Assembly: GCA_023548195.1 (NCBI GenBank)
Contig: JAJHZJ010000043.1
Span: 1,678,391-1,742,390, forward strand
Source of the DNA: Bettongia penicillata ogilbyi
Lineage: Eukaryota; Chordata; Mammalia; Diprotodontia; Potoroidae
DNA: 64,000 nt
Direction of reading: 5' to 3'
Part shown: piece after piece, positions 1 through 10,354 of the stretch
How positions within the stretch are numbered: the stretch's first letter is position 1
Layout: the number at the start of each line of letters is the position of its first letter
Made by a program: the position numbers and the translations under genes
The notes under the pieces: model-generated
What the model was told of the DNA's origin: nothing
The model's database searches: none
Seen by the model: only the letters and a program-made list of their open reading frames with translations

Positions 1-155
1 CTGATAAAGACCTCAAAGCTGGATATGCTATAGACAACTTCAGCTACATGTGTCTGACATGTCCTGGATGAGCTATGTCTCTTTCCTCTTCGGGCTGCGA
101 TCAGGACTTTTTTTTTGGCTAAGCCTGCACCTCACCACATAGCTCTGCTCCCTGC
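1..155. repeat. Left arm of an imperfect inverted repeat
   Basis: The first 155 bases match the reverse complement of bases about 1800-1954. Base 1 pairs with base 1954. Over the first 105 bases I count about a dozen differences, mostly transitions, so the arms are near 90% identical by eye. The similarity fades after a shared CTCCCTGC word. The left arm may continue upstream of the window. I do not recognise the family. Two copies of one dispersed repeat in opposite orientation is the simplest reading; terminal repeats of a DNA transposon are possible. Confidence 0.75.
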
Positions 156-179
156 CTCATGCCCTGTGCCCCAGGTTCC

Positions 180-535
180 ATCTATTAGGATGTAAGCTCC
201 TTAAAGACAGGCTTATGTGTATATTCCCAGTGCTTATCAGAGAGCCTGGAACATTTTTGGTGTTCAGTTGTTTCAGTTGTGTCTGACTCTTTATGATCTC
301 ATTTGCAGAGATGCTGGAGTGGTTTGACATTTCCTTCTCTGGCTCATTTCACAGATGGGGAAACAGAGACAAACAGGTTTAAGTGACTGCCCAGAATCAC
401 AGAGCTAGGAAGTATCTGAAGAAAGATTTGAATTCAGGAAGATGACTCTTCCTGATTCCAGGTACAGCAGTCTATCCACCATACTACCTATTTGCCCCAA
501 GCCTAGAAGTGTTTAATAAATGCCTATTGACAGAC
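180..535 (+). repeat. L2 LINE 3' end, split by a SINE
   Basis: Bases 180-261 carry the usual L2 tail wording (a stretch on gene-poor 'timeline' words: TGTAAGCTCCTT, CCCAGTGCTT, CCTGGAACAT). The tail resumes at about 506 with GTGTTTAATAAATGCC and a TGA-rich end. The 245 bases between are a minus-strand SINE, so the L2 tail was present first. Only the 3' untranslated end is left; no coding remains. Confidence 0.7.
262..505 (-). mobile_element. Marsupial tRNA/CORE SINE with RTE-like tail
   Basis: Read on the minus strand this has a tRNA-like head, a CORE/MIR-like centre with the TCACAGAGCTAGGAAG word, and a tail that on the plus strand reads TTGTGTCTGACTCTTTATGA, close to the BovB/RTE tail (from memory). 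Such SINEs are thought to be mobilised by an RTE LINE. It sits inside an L2 3' end. I do not see a convincing target duplication. The same structure recurs at about 22.5, 49.5 and 56.6 kb. Confidence 0.8.
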
Positions 536-539
536 TGGT

Positions 540-1060
540 ATAAACTCTCTGTCTTCTGCCCTTGCCCTTATCCTGGTGCAGATTCTTCTTACTTCATGCC
601 TAGGCTAATACTGGAGCTACTGGTGTAGGCAGGGTTTGCTCACCTCTAGGTCTCCCCTCTCTTGTTCATCCTCCACTGATCCACCAATGTAGGTCTGATC
701 ATGTCAGCCTCTCCCCATATTAATAGACTCCAGGGGCTCCTTATTATCTCTAAGAGTAAATACAAACGCTCAGTTTAGCATTTGAAGGCTACCATAACCC
801 ACTCTGCCCCTCCCTTTCCAGTCTTACATTTTCTCCCCCAACACATAAGACACTAGTCTCCTTGCTGTTCCTAGCATATGACAATCCATTTCCTTGCTGT
901 GAGAGTTTGCACTGGTTGCTTCTCATGCCTGGAATGTTCTTTCCTTATCTCTGCCTCTTGGCTTTCCTGGATTTCTTCCAGTCTCAGCTAAATCCTCAAG
1001 AAAAATTTCCCAGTCCTCCTTATTGGCCTTCGTCCTCCCCAGGGTAATTTTCCCCATTTC
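540..1060 (+). repeat. L2 LINE, 3' region
   Basis: The sequence follows the remembered L2 order: a CTGATCATGTCA segment, a CTCCAGGGGCTCC segment, a 'TTTGAAGGCTACCATAACCC' segment, then a CTCATGCCTGGAATG segment and a TCAGCTAAATCCTC segment. Short open frames here (for example 862-1047) are chance. The same region of L2 is present at about 15.2 and 59.9 kb. Confidence 0.7.
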
Positions 1061-1800
1061 CTTGCAATCTTCTCAGTGGGTCTATGGCCACCTACTCCTC
1101 TGGGTGTCAGTCACCCCCAGCTTCAATCCCCTTCTCCAGAGGCAGAATGAGTGCTTTCTCTATCCACCAAATTCCTGCAGATTATACCCATTAGAAGATC
1201 CCAGTCTTCTTTCATAGGACACTTCTCTTCTCCCATGGGAACCTTTATCATTGTTAAGCACTGCCATTGCTAAAGCAAGACTCCCTCATTTCTTTCCTCC
1301 TTTTTCAGTGACTCCCTTTGCTCCTCACCCATTCTACTGTAGATGCTTTTCTTTCTGAGTGTCTACAGGATAGACTTCCCTTTGCTGTTGACCTTTGGAT
1401 TAGGGCACATCCCACATCACATCTCACATTCCCTTCCATCTTCTCCCTCCTTTCCCCTTGTATGTGCCCGCCCATTGTGTATTTAGTGCTGCAGAAACAA
1501 ACACCAAACCATGCAGGGATTGACTCATAGGGAGGGTATGAGAGCTTTCATCCAGAATATCTCAGGCCTTTGTCTACTTGTGAGCATTTAGAAGGAAGTC
1601 TCTTAATGTTCTCTTTGTTGCGGTCAATGTTTTCCTTGGTTGCTGTATCTGTTTACTTTTCTAGTATTTCTATTGTCCAGGGTGGTGAGAAGTGAATGAT
1701 TTCTCCCCATTTCTCACATGTAACAGTGTCCTACTTCTATTCCTTTATCTTTCTGTAAAACAAACAAAAAAAACCCAAAAAAGCTGGAACCACCTGTGCA
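1060..1800. other. Unassigned, pyrimidine-rich on the plus strand
   Basis: I recognise no repeat family or exon here. The first half is C/T-rich and the end (1755-1790) is A-rich with AAACAAACAAAAAAAACCC. The frames 1023-1217 and 1318-1530 lack recognisable domains or splice signals. Confidence 0.5.
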
Positions 1801-1954
1801 GGGAGAAGAGATATGTGCTGAGGGTCAGACTTAGCCAAAAAAAAAAAGGCTTGATTGTAGCCTGAAGAGGACAGAGACATAGCTCATCCAGGACATGTCA
1901 GACACATGGAGTTGAAGTTGTCTACAACACATCCAGCTTTGAGGTCTTTATCGG
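1800..1954. repeat. Right arm of the inverted repeat
   Basis: This is the inverted partner of bases 1-155. It ends at the word CTTTATCGG, the counterpart of CTGATAAAG at base 1. The region between the arms holds L2 and SINE sequence, which argues against a compact transposon and favours two separate copies of an unrecognised repeat. Confidence 0.75.
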
Positions 1955-2580
1955 GCGACTGAAGATTCCACACTGCAGGTCAGGAGAGGGAACAAGTACA
2001 TCTGAGAGTCATCTGCATTGAGATTATAATTGTAATTAATTTATGAAATAAAGCAAGCATTCCCATAACACAGTAAAATAAAAAAAGATGATTGTACGTG
2101 AAACTCCAAATCTGCAATGCACAACTTGCTATTCCTTTCAAATATATAACGGAATGATCAGTTTTTCTTTTTTTCCTTCCACCCTGTTCCTTTGTGCTGG
2201 TCATGCCACTCCCATTCCCTTCTTTACTGACAAGTTCAGATAGCTCCGACATGAAGTTTTTTTCTGATGCTCCTCACTGCCGACATCCTCTTCCCACAGG
2301 TACGTTGGAGCTGGCTTCAGCTGGCTTGCAAAAGCTGATGGTTGAATTTTCAAATCTGATTGTTAAATTGTGGATATCTACATCTCAGAAATTGATGATT
2401 GGTTCCCATTAGGGCTTGACTCATTGTTTGATGATTATCTGGATTTCGTAAAGTGGTAGAAAACATGTCAATAATGCAGATAACTGTTTGACCACCCCTG
2501 GCTTCCTCTGTATATTTTACTTAAAATCAGCACGAATCTGGTCATCAGCTCAGGGAATAAAATCACCCATGGCTGGAGAT
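1955..2580. other. Unassigned
   Basis: AT-rich sequence with no repeat family that I recognise. The 90-residue minus frame at 1980-2252 and the plus frame at 2194-2412 show no motif. Confidence 0.5.
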
Positions 2581-2598
2581 TCAGGAGCTGGAGCTTAA

Positions 2599-2970
2599 TG
2601 GCCACCAGAGAAACCACAACAATGCCAGCAACCACCGGCCGAAGACCACAGTGACAACGACAGTAACAGCAGCAGCAGCAAAAACTTCAATGGTGACAAT
2701 GGTGCCAACAAGAATGGCAGCTCTCCCACAAATGCCAATGACAATAATCACCACCACCACCACCTCAGTGGCCGTGGTAACCACCAGCACCATCACAGCC
2801 ACAAGAGCCACAATGGCAACGATGATGCCCCAGCAGCAGCAGCCCCAGTACAGCCTGCAGCCATCCTGCCCCTGCTCTGTGGGAGCCCTAGGAGGCTTCT
2901 GGTATGCTCAGCCTCCCAGTGCCCTTGCCTCTTGCCCAACAGCCCTCTGATGGCATTTTTGGCTTTATGA
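2599..2970 (+). repeat. Trinucleotide-rich block with an open Asn/Ser/His-rich frame
   Basis: Degenerate CAR/AAY/CAC triplets dominate. The frame starting after the TAA at 2596 stays open for about 123 codons to a TGA near 2968. It reads Gln/Pro, then Asp/Asn/Ser with a four-serine run, Asn/Gly, a five-histidine run, and Ala/Pro. There is no good start codon at its beginning. Another frame gives a Thr/Val-rich 99-residue product (2651-2950). Most likely this is decayed trinucleotide repeat; an exon is possible but no clear acceptor pyrimidine tract precedes it. Confidence 0.5.
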
Positions 2971-3014
2971 TGCTGTATTCAGTAACACTGTGTTGATTCA
3001 TGCACTTTACATTC

Positions 3015-3185
3015 ATGCCCATCTATTTTCATGGTCACTCATTGCCACTTTATTAGAAGGTCAGCTCCTTCTGAACAGAACCTGTGCCATTCTTCACACA
3101 TGTATCCCCAGTGCCCCACAGAATGTCTGGAACATGAAATAGGCAATTCACCAATGTTTACTGATTAACCGACCAAATAATCAGA
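3015..3185 (+). repeat. L2 LINE 3' end
   Basis: It contains TTATTAGAAGGTCAGCTCC, TGTATCCCCAGTGCC and GTCTGGAACAT in the order expected of an L2 tail, followed by a TTTACTGATT end. Confidence 0.6.
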
Positions 3186-3189
3186 CATT

Positions 3190-3590
3190 TGTGTCCCTAT
3201 TGATACCTTTCATCTGCAGCCACAGTATCCTGCCCTGTCCACCTGGCATCAGGGGTCATACCACCTGGACACAGAACTTCTGGTCCTGGCCTGCCAGCTC
3301 CATCATGGTCCTGGCGCAATTATACAGATTTCTATTGATGCTTCTTCACTTCCATTGGCTGTCCTGAAGGCCAGGGTGGTATTCCTTCTCCTACTTTGTA
3401 CTGGGCAGTGTTTATAGAGTCCAGGACTCAGTGTAGGACCCAACCCTAGGGACAAGGAACCTCTGGCACTGGCCTTGTGGGGCATAGAAGGTCAGCAATT
3501 AGATCCAAATCTGTTTTCTCTTCCCCATCTCCCCAGTGTTGAGATGACTTGATTCCACATTCAAATCCAATCAGCACAGACAACTCTTTG
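3190..3590. other. Unassigned
   Basis: Mixed-composition sequence without a recognisable repeat or coding motif. The 60-residue minus frame at 3303-3485 has no support. Confidence 0.5.
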
Positions 3591-3712
3591 TGTGTATGCA
3601 CGAGTATTATATATGTGCAATATACTCACCTCTGTGGTGCATGTATAGATGCATGTGTACATATGGGTATGCACATGTGTGTGTGCATGTCAGGGTGTAT
3701 ATGTGTGTGGAG
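3590..3712 (+). repeat. TG/TA-rich simple repeat
   Basis: Interrupted GTGTGCATGT and TATATGTG words make an imperfect alternating purine-pyrimidine tract. Confidence 0.7.
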
Positions 3713-4205
3713 GAGGCCCTGTTCTGCAACCTGAAATGCTTGTATCTTTAACCCAAAGCCCCCAAGTCATCTCTGCCTTCGAGGAGCTGACAGTGCGGGC
3801 ATGGGGCAGGTCAGCTGGGCAGTCACTCACACGTAGAGCAACAGGGACAACAGGCCATGGAGGAGGTCTTGTGACAAGTCCCCGGCTTGCTGTATAGATG
3901 CTGGCTGTTGTGACTGCTGTTGTAATCACCGTTACAATGAACATTAATGACCTGACAGCACTTTCTAGTGCATCCATCTGCTCATCTGGGTGTCCAAGGA
4001 ATACTGGGGAAGGGCAAGGACAGGAACATGTAAGCCCATTGGTCTGATGAGAAGATGGTGGCCCAGAGGCTGTAGGAGTTGCAGCCAGGGTTGCCAGGTC
4101 ATTAAACTCCCAGGAAAAGGCTTGCTTCTCTCTAGTGCCCTGTCTGTTATAGCAACAATATGCAGGAGCTGTCTCTGACCTTCAGGCAAACCAACTCCCT
4201 GAGTT
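3713..4205. other. Unassigned, moderately GC-rich
   Basis: No repeat family recognised. Overlapping short frames on both strands (3649-3897, 3690-3977, 3965-4189) have no motif and conflict with each other. Confidence 0.5.
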
Positions 4206-4210
4206 CATCT

Positions 4211-4905
4211 AGCAGGTTCTTCATTTTTAATTTTTTTAAACATTTTTATTTAAAATTTTGAGTTCCAAATTCTACCTCTCTATCCCTCTCTCCCTTCTTC
4301 TCTCGCTCACTCCCCCACCCCCCCACTTCTCTTTTCCCTGAGATGGTAAGCAACCAGTTATAGTTTACATCTCTGCAGTTATGGAAAACGTTTCCACACT
4401 AGTCATTTTGTACCAGATGACTGAGATAAAAGAAAAAAAGGAAAGAAAGTGAAAGCTAGCATGCTTCAGTCAGTGTTCAGATAATATCAGTTCTTTCTTT
4501 GGAGGTAGACAGCATGCTTCATCATGAGTTCTTTGGAATTGTGGACTGTTGCTGAGAATGGCTAAGTCATTCACAGGTGTTCATTGTACAGTATTGCTGT
4601 TACTGTGTACAACATCCTTTTGGTTCTGTTTGCTTCACTGTGCATCAGTTCACATAAAGATTTCCAGGTTTTCCTGAAATCATCCAACCTCTTATTTCTT
4701 ATAGCACAATAATATTCCATTATAGTCATATACTACAACTTGTTCAGTCATTTCCCATCTGATGGACATTCCCTCAATTTCCAATTTTTTGTCACCAGAA
4801 AAAGAGATGCTGAAAGTGCTTTTGTACAAATAGGTCTTTTTCACTTTTCTGACGTCTTTGGAATAGAGACCTAGCAATGGTGTTGCTGGATCAAAGGGTG
4901 TCCAG
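4211..4905 (-). pseudogene. L1 3' end: remnant of ORF2 C-terminus and 3' UTR
   Basis: On the minus strand this is the end of an L1. The last part of ORF2 lies at about 4690-4900: frames there give VVVYDYNGILLCYKK and, in a neighbouring frame, the counterpart of the mammalian ORF2 ending in which an M-E-Y-Y-A-A-I-K-like segment follows a conserved Trp region. The 3' UTR follows down to an A-rich end near 4211. It cross-matches the plus-strand L1 tails at 26.9-27.4 and 52.74-52.96 kb. Several frame breaks make it dead. It is cut at its 5' side, as is usual for L1. Confidence 0.8.
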
Positions 4906-5445
4906 CAGGTTCCTTAACTACCTAACTAACTAGTCCAGGAATGTGGTGCCTGGGCTGATTCTGCGCTCAGACTCTCCTCTGCGCTCTGCTTCACTGCCCA
5001 CAGCCAAAGACTCTTAGAAACAAGTCCAGCGCCAGCCCCAGGAGGGTCCTGATCACTGCAGGGCTCGAGCAATGCCACCTGGCATGAAGTGCATGGGGAG
5101 AGAGTGGCCACGTGCATTTGTTCTCCTGGCCAGTCTGACTGGCCTTGCTGATGGGAGGCTGTGGCACAAAGTGGGAACCTGGCCTTCACTGAGCTCTGGG
5201 AAGAACTCTCACTCACCAACACCAACCCCTGGGGAAGGTCCTCATTGATCAAGTCACAGTGACAACAAGTATCCTGTGCTTCTGCATGTCCTGAATGTCC
5301 TGGAGGGACTGGAATGCCATGGCCAGTCAGAGCTTCCCCTGGACAAGGAGACATGCTAGAAGAAAAACAGGTCCCTGCACTGCCCCTCTCCTTCTTGATG
5401 GATCAGGGCCTGGGCCTGGGACTAGGCCTAGGCCATGATCAATCC
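4906..5445. other. Unassigned GC-richer block with a 142-codon chance-like frame
   Basis: The minus frame 4926-5354 starts MSPCPGEAL and is rich in Ser, Cys and Gln. It has no domain, no repeats and no recognisable homologue. Composition is higher in GC than the surroundings, which lengthens chance frames. I do not call it a gene. Confidence 0.4.
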
Positions 5446-5785
5446 ATAGGCAGTCAGTGATCATTGTAAGTGCCTACTATGTGCTGGGCACTGGGGAGTT
5501 GAAGGCAAAGGACAAAAGGTAAAAGAGCCCACCCTTGAAGGTTTCACAGTCCATGTGGACAACTGACTGAAGACAAGCTATAGACAGGCCAGACTGGAGA
5601 CCATGGATAGCATGGGGCCTTGTATAAAGAGGGGTCTGGAAGACTGTTCATAGAAGGTGAGGTGTTAGCTGGGTCTGAAGGAAGGCAGGGAAGCCAGAAG
5701 GTAGGGATGAGGAGGGAGGACATTCCAGATATGAGGGACAACCAGAGCAAAGGCATGGAGTTGGGAGATTATCTGGTCCAGAAAA
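5445..5785 (-). repeat. L2 LINE, 3' half
   Basis: On the plus strand it reads as L2 complement: GTGCCTACTATGTGCTGGGC, then GTTAGCTGGGTCTGAAGGAA, AGGAGGGAGGACATTCCAG and GCAAAGGCATGGAG. These words appear in the same order at 20.8, 43.2 and 55.3 kb. Confidence 0.75.
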
Positions 5786-5792
5786 AAAAAGA

Positions 5793-5905
5793 AGTCTGTG
5801 AATACAATCAGAGGGCTTGGATTCAAATCCTGATTCTACCACTAGTAGTTGACTGTTTTGAGCAAGTTATTTAACTTTTCTCAGGCTCAGTTTTCTCATA
5901 GAGAA
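5793..5905 (+). mobile_element. MIR-like SINE fragment
   Basis: GATTCAAATCCTGATTCTAC, CAAGTTATTTAACTTTTCTC and CAGTTTTCTCATAG are the MIR core words in order. The 3' part is replaced by the GATA/GACA array. Confidence 0.65.
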
Positions 5906-6112
5906 ATTGATGGACAGATGATAAATGAAGAGAGATAGATAATAGATAGGTAGATAGAGAGATATATGGATGGGGGGATGGATAGATGATAGATAAATGG
6001 AGAGATGATAGACAGACAGACAGATAGACAGACAGACAGATCGATAAATGGATAGCTAGCTAGATAGACAGACAGATAGGTAAATAAATACATAGATAGA
6101 AAAACAAATGAT
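5906..6112 (+). repeat. GATA/GACA tetranucleotide array
   Basis: Interspersed GATA and GACA units with GATG variants. The cleanest GACA run is at about 6010-6040 and 6065-6080. The minus frame 5896-6093, rich in Tyr/Leu/Ser, is a repeat artefact. Confidence 0.9.
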
Positions 6113-6117
6113 TCATC

Positions 6118-6420
6118 TAGGACTTAGTTCCAGGCACTGGATTGAACACTGGAGATACAAATTGATCTGCTCTCAAGAAGATCCCATTCTAATGGGGGAA
6201 GATCACACCAAAGGTATGTGGAAAGCGGGGAGGAGGATATGGGTCTGAGTCTTGGAAAGCTTTCCAAGTCAAGGGACCAGAGAGAGTCCAGGCCACCTTT
6301 GGGGAGTAGAAGGGAGGCATGGTGGGAACAGAGTAGAGGTGGAGGGCAGGCCAAGTAGACACTTCTAAAATAGGAGGGATGGCCTTGATCACATCTAAGT
6401 TCCCTTCCAATTCTAGGTCT
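6118..6420 (-). repeat. L2 LINE 3' end fragment
   Basis: AGGCACTGGATTGAACACTG, TGCTCTCAAGAAGATCCCAT and TCTAATGGGGGAAG are the complement of the L2 tail. The remaining 200 bases are A/G-rich and weaker but agree with L2 elsewhere in the window (GGAAAGCTTT). Confidence 0.55.
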
Positions 6421-6614
6421 ATAGACCTAGGTCATAGGACTTAGGACATAGGTCCCCCAAAGAGGAGGAGTCCCCAGAATTCCCACGGCAGACATCCCCT
6501 TCCTCCCTGTCCCTCCTTCAGACTGTGTATGTCCCCAGTTGCTGAAAGCCTGGGAGCAGAGGGGCTGGGGAGCTGAGGGACCTGATGTTTGCAGACCTTC
6601 AGGAGGAAACTGAT

Positions 6615-6710
6615 GCTGGGAAGGTGACAAGTGACTTCCTCAAGGCCACAAGGCAATGAGGATCCGAGGCAGGATTTGAACCAAGATCCTACCCCCGCTC
6701 CCAACTATGC
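6615..6710 (-). mobile_element. MIR/CORE SINE fragment
   Basis: AAGTGACTTCCTCAAGGCCA and GGCAGGATTTGAACCAAGAT are the CORE complement. Only about 90 bases remain. Confidence 0.55.
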
Positions 6711-6811
6711 CGCAGGAATGGAGGGATTTCATGCTGGGTGCAGAGTAGCATCCTTGATGTCTTAAGAGAACATATCCAGGGCATCTGAGATCAAGTATAG
6801 ACCCACCTTCC

Positions 6812-7410
6812 CCTGTTGTGTGTGTGCACACACAGAAGCCACATTCACATTTACACACACCACACACACATGCACACACATCAACACACAGAGATATACA
6901 TGCCACAATGCACACACATGCCTCACTTATACACACTTACACCACACACACAATACACACATTCACATGCATATACAGAAATATATACCACACACACTCA
7001 TGCATATGAACACTATGCATGCTCACAAACACATATACCACACACCACACTCATACACACAACACACACATCTACAACACATACACACAGATAAACTTAT
7101 ACCACACACATGCATACCCACATCATGCCTGCTCACAAACATGTACTATGATGCACACACACACACTTATATGCATACACATACCACATACTCACGCACA
7201 AATGCACTCATGCCCTTGCATACCCACTTATACACATACAAACACATACCACAGAAACACCATATTTTCTCACACACTCATACACCACACACATTCACAT
7301 ACGTCTACATATAAACATATACCACACACATGCCAATACATAGCACTTCCATATACACATACACAACACGCACAAATACACACAGACATACATCAAACCC
7401 ACACCCATTT
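6812..7410 (+). repeat. CA-rich degenerate array
   Basis: About 600 bases of CACACA, ACACAT and CATAC words with no fixed unit. The long His/Thr frames here (6820-7314, 7019-7555) are products of the repeat. Confidence 0.9.
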
Positions 7411-8050
7411 CCACCCTAGGGACTCACAAAGTGTCCAGTGTCGGGGGATGTGGCATTCTCAGCCAGTTGGGCTACCATCTCCATTGCCTATCATCTCAAG
7501 GTCTTTAACAATTGAGATCCTGGCCTCTTCACACCTCTCTGCCTCCCCTAGGTAGGCAGTGTAGACTCATCCTTGTGCCCCGCAGAGCCAGCAGTCAATT
7601 ATCTTGGGTCTCATTATCCATGTGCTGGAATGAAGCAGAGGGCAGTGTCTGCCTCCCTCTTCCTGCACCACCTCCAGCTCTCCACCAATCTGGAACTGTA
7701 GGATACTTTAAGTCAATTTTCATCACGGAGCTAAATAGAGCTGATTACAAGGAGGGTGCCCGAGCAGGCATTCAGGGCCACCTGTTCTAGGAAAAGCTCA
7801 CTGTCATCCTCTGTTATCTCTGCCTTTCAGTCAGTTTGTAGGAAGAAGGTGCCTCAAAATGTCAGACCTGGAAGGAACTTCCCAGGGCCCTCTGCCTCCA
7901 GGCATGCCCCTCCAGCTCTGGTCCAGGTGGGAGGGTCTATCATTAATGCTAGGAAGCAGGATCCTACAGCTCCACCGTGGATTCAGGGCATGTGCTGTCT
8001 CTTTAAAAACAACAGAGACTGAGGGTGGGGAGTAGGAGGTGGGACAGAGG
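7411..8050. other. No recognised repeat; contains a possible conserved block
   Basis: Bases about 7590-7760 have balanced composition with TCAATTATC, CATTATCCATG, AAGTCAATTTTCATCACGG and TGATTACAAGG, the kind of words seen in developmental enhancers. This is inference from texture only. The short frames in 7512-8022 show no domain. Confidence 0.3.
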
Positions 8051-8250
8051 ACAAGAAAGACAGAAGAAAGCAGCAAGAAAGGGGCACTGAGACAGAACTA
8101 AATGAGAAAGATTTTGATCAAGAGGGAGAGAGAAGAAGAGACAGAGAGAGACAGAGATACAAAGAGAGTCAGAGAGAGATACAGAGACAGAGACAGGGAC
8201 ACGCAGAGAGAGACAGAGAGAGAGGGGAGACAGAGACAGAGAACAGAGCT
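8050..8250 (+). repeat. GA-rich low-complexity tract
   Basis: Runs of AGAGAGACAGAGA with AGACAGAGATAC variants. The minus frame 8003-8374 (Ser/Leu/Cys-rich) is a shadow of it. Confidence 0.85.
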
Positions 8251-8695
8251 GTAGAGAGGTGCCAATGTTGAGGATGAAGAAAGTCAGAGTTTGAGGCAGA
8301 GGCTGAGCCCAGAGACCACGAGCAGATAGTGGTGGTTCCCCCAGGGTGTCTGATGCTCCTTCCATCCCAGACATTCATCCCTGCGTCTATCTCAGGTCTG
8401 GACCCTGGGCACTAACTTATCCAACTTCCCTGTATCATCTGGAATGCTGATCAGATCCTCCATGAAATGCCAGTTATTGCCTAATACATATTTTGAATTA
8501 ACAATGCAAATATACTTAATCCTGGATGCAAATAACTCTACACTGGGATTTTCTACTCCTGCCAAATTTTAGATAAATTAATTATTCCCCCTCTTCTCAG
8601 AGAGAAAAGTGTCGTGATTTAACTGAATAATGAAAGGCCTGTTTTAGGATCAGTCCGAAAGTTTCCCTGGGGAGTCTTTCCTGATCCTCCACTCC
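8251..8695. other. Unassigned
   Basis: No repeat family or coding motif seen. AT-rich between 8470 and 8600. Confidence 0.5.
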
Positions 8696-8915
8696 CCCCT
8701 CCCCAGACACAGAAACAGACCCACACACACACAGAGACACAGACACAGAAACACACACACACAGACACACACAGACATACACAGACACAGAAACACACAC
8801 ACAGACACACACAGACATACACAGACACAGGAACAGACCCACACACACAGAGACACAGACACACACAGACACAGAAACACACACATATGCACCGCACACA
8901 GACACACACTCCCAT
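8696..8915 (+). repeat. CA/CAGACA simple repeat
   Basis: CACACA interrupted by CAGACA and CAGAAACA words, with an internal duplication: the CACACACAGACACACACAGA pattern recurs about 40 bases apart. Cys/Val-rich minus frames (8597-9021) are artefacts. Confidence 0.9.
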
Positions 8916-9034
8916 GTCCCAGGAGCTCCAGCTCGCCTCTAATCACGAGTCTGGAGCAATGGCATTCCAGCCTGGTCCCCCAAATAGCATGTGAATCTGG
9001 GAGCCCTTTCCTTGCCTTCATTCTTCTTGACCCC

Positions 9035-9440
9035 TCTGCACCACATCCTCCAGGACAGCCTCTCCTGTCTGGTTCTCCTAAGACAGCTCTCTCCTGGTTC
9101 TCCTCTATCTTGCCGACCCCCGCTCCTCGCTCTCCTCTTCTGGATCTTCATTCTGCTCCTGTCCCTGTGGCGTGGTTGGTCCCCTCAGCTCAGTCCTATG
9201 TCCTCTGCTCCCCGCTCTACTTTCTTATGTGGTGCACTCATCAATTTCCCTGGGTTCAATTGTCAACGGCGTTCATATGTTCAGCCTCTGGCTTGCACGA
9301 GGCACTATGCTGGCTGAAGGATAGCAAACCAAAACCGTTCTCCTTGAGGCCAGAGGCTGCCTCAGTTTTGTCTTTGTCTTCCCCAATGCCTAGTACAGTG
9401 CCTTATCCTTAGTATATGTTTAATACATGCTCATCTACTT
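9035..9440 (+). repeat. L2 LINE pieces: RT-region fragment and 3' end
   Basis: TCTCTCCTGGTTCTCCTCTA at 9087 is the L2 reverse-transcriptase segment (an SWFSS-type peptide). From about 9320 the tail appears: TCCTTGAGGCCAGAGGCTGC, TTTTGTCTTTGTCTTCCCCA, AATGCCTAGTACAGTGCC and a TTTAATACATG end. The middle of the element is missing, so this is a deleted copy or two copies. Confidence 0.65.
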
Positions 9441-9770
9441 CAACGGAATTCATAATCTCTGTGAAAAGTTGGGATTTCCTCAGATGGAGGCACATGGGCG
9501 GCCCAGGCCTGCACAAGGATGGGTGGAGCCATGGCAAGCTTGTGCATCTTTGTTTAAAAAAAATTCCAGTCAACAGAAACTGAATCTCTCTCCAACCTCT
9601 CGAACTTCCAATAGAAAAAGAAAACCCTTGTAACAAATATGCATAATCAAGCAAAACAGATTTGCACATTGGCCATGTCCAAACATGCATGTCTCAGTCC
9701 AGCCTGGGGGTCCAGAGGTGGGCAGTGGCATGCTTTGTTGGACCTTTACAATCAAGGTTGGACTTGGCCT
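9441..9770. other. Unassigned
   Basis: No recognised repeat. Short conflicting frames only. Confidence 0.5.
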
Positions 9771-9774
9771 TGAT

Positions 9775-10085
9775 CTGAGTTCCAGACTCAGTCAGTCATT
9801 TGTCTTTCCAGTATTTTAATTATTATATAGGCTATTATCTCAGTTCTCATTGCATTCTATGTAAGTCCATTCCAGTCCTTCCCAGGCATCTATGAAACCA
9901 TCCCTGCATCATTTCTTAGAACCCACATTTATGTGAACCATGACTTGTTCAGCCGTTCCCTGACTAGTGGGCACTCACTCAACTTTCTAGTTCTTTGTCA
10001 CCACAAAAAGAATCCCTGGCCATATTTTGGATAGAAAGGACCTTTGATCTCTTTGGTGTATACATCCAGCATTGATTCCCCTAGC
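9775..10085 (-). pseudogene. L1 ORF2 C-terminal remnant
   Basis: The plus strand reads as L1 complement: CATGACTTGTTCAGCCGTTC, CTAGTTCTTTGTCACCACAA and GATCTCTTTGGTGTATACAT, matching 4.7-4.9 kb. On the minus strand this is the end of ORF2 with frame breaks. The 3' UTR is only partly present. Confidence 0.75.
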
Positions 10086-10354
10086 TCAGAGTCTGCTTCA
10101 TGGTCCTGTGATCTGGGAACTCTGGTGCACTGACCAGGCCCAAAGTTATGAGTGGGCGATGAACAGCAATGAGCAAGGGGAGCCTGTGCTGGGCGTGAAA
10201 CAGGGGAAGGATTTATAGGATTGTAATTCCAACCATGCTCTCCCTGGGGCTCGATTTTTTTCTGCCCTGGCTGAACATCTGCCACCTTTTCCTCTGTGGT
10301 GGTTTCTAAATCTCTTTTTCCTTCCTTGAATCTCTGCACCCAAACCTCTTACCT
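10086..10354. other. Unassigned
   Basis: No clear family. It precedes the L2 that begins near 10,355 and could be divergent 5' L2 sequence. Confidence 0.4.

Noticed and set aside
4926..5354. 142-codon minus frame in GC-richer sequence
   Set aside because: No domain, no splice context and no repeat support; high GC lengthens chance frames.
6820..7555. 164 and 178-codon His/Thr frames
   Set aside because: Products of the CA array; three frames are open at the same time.
8697..8915. Regularly spaced CAGACA words considered as a CRISPR array
   Set aside because: There are no unique spacers; it is a simple repeat in a vertebrate genome.
8597..9021. Cys/Val-rich minus frames resembling a secreted Cys-rich protein
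   Set aside because: Direct translation of GTGTCTGTG repeats.
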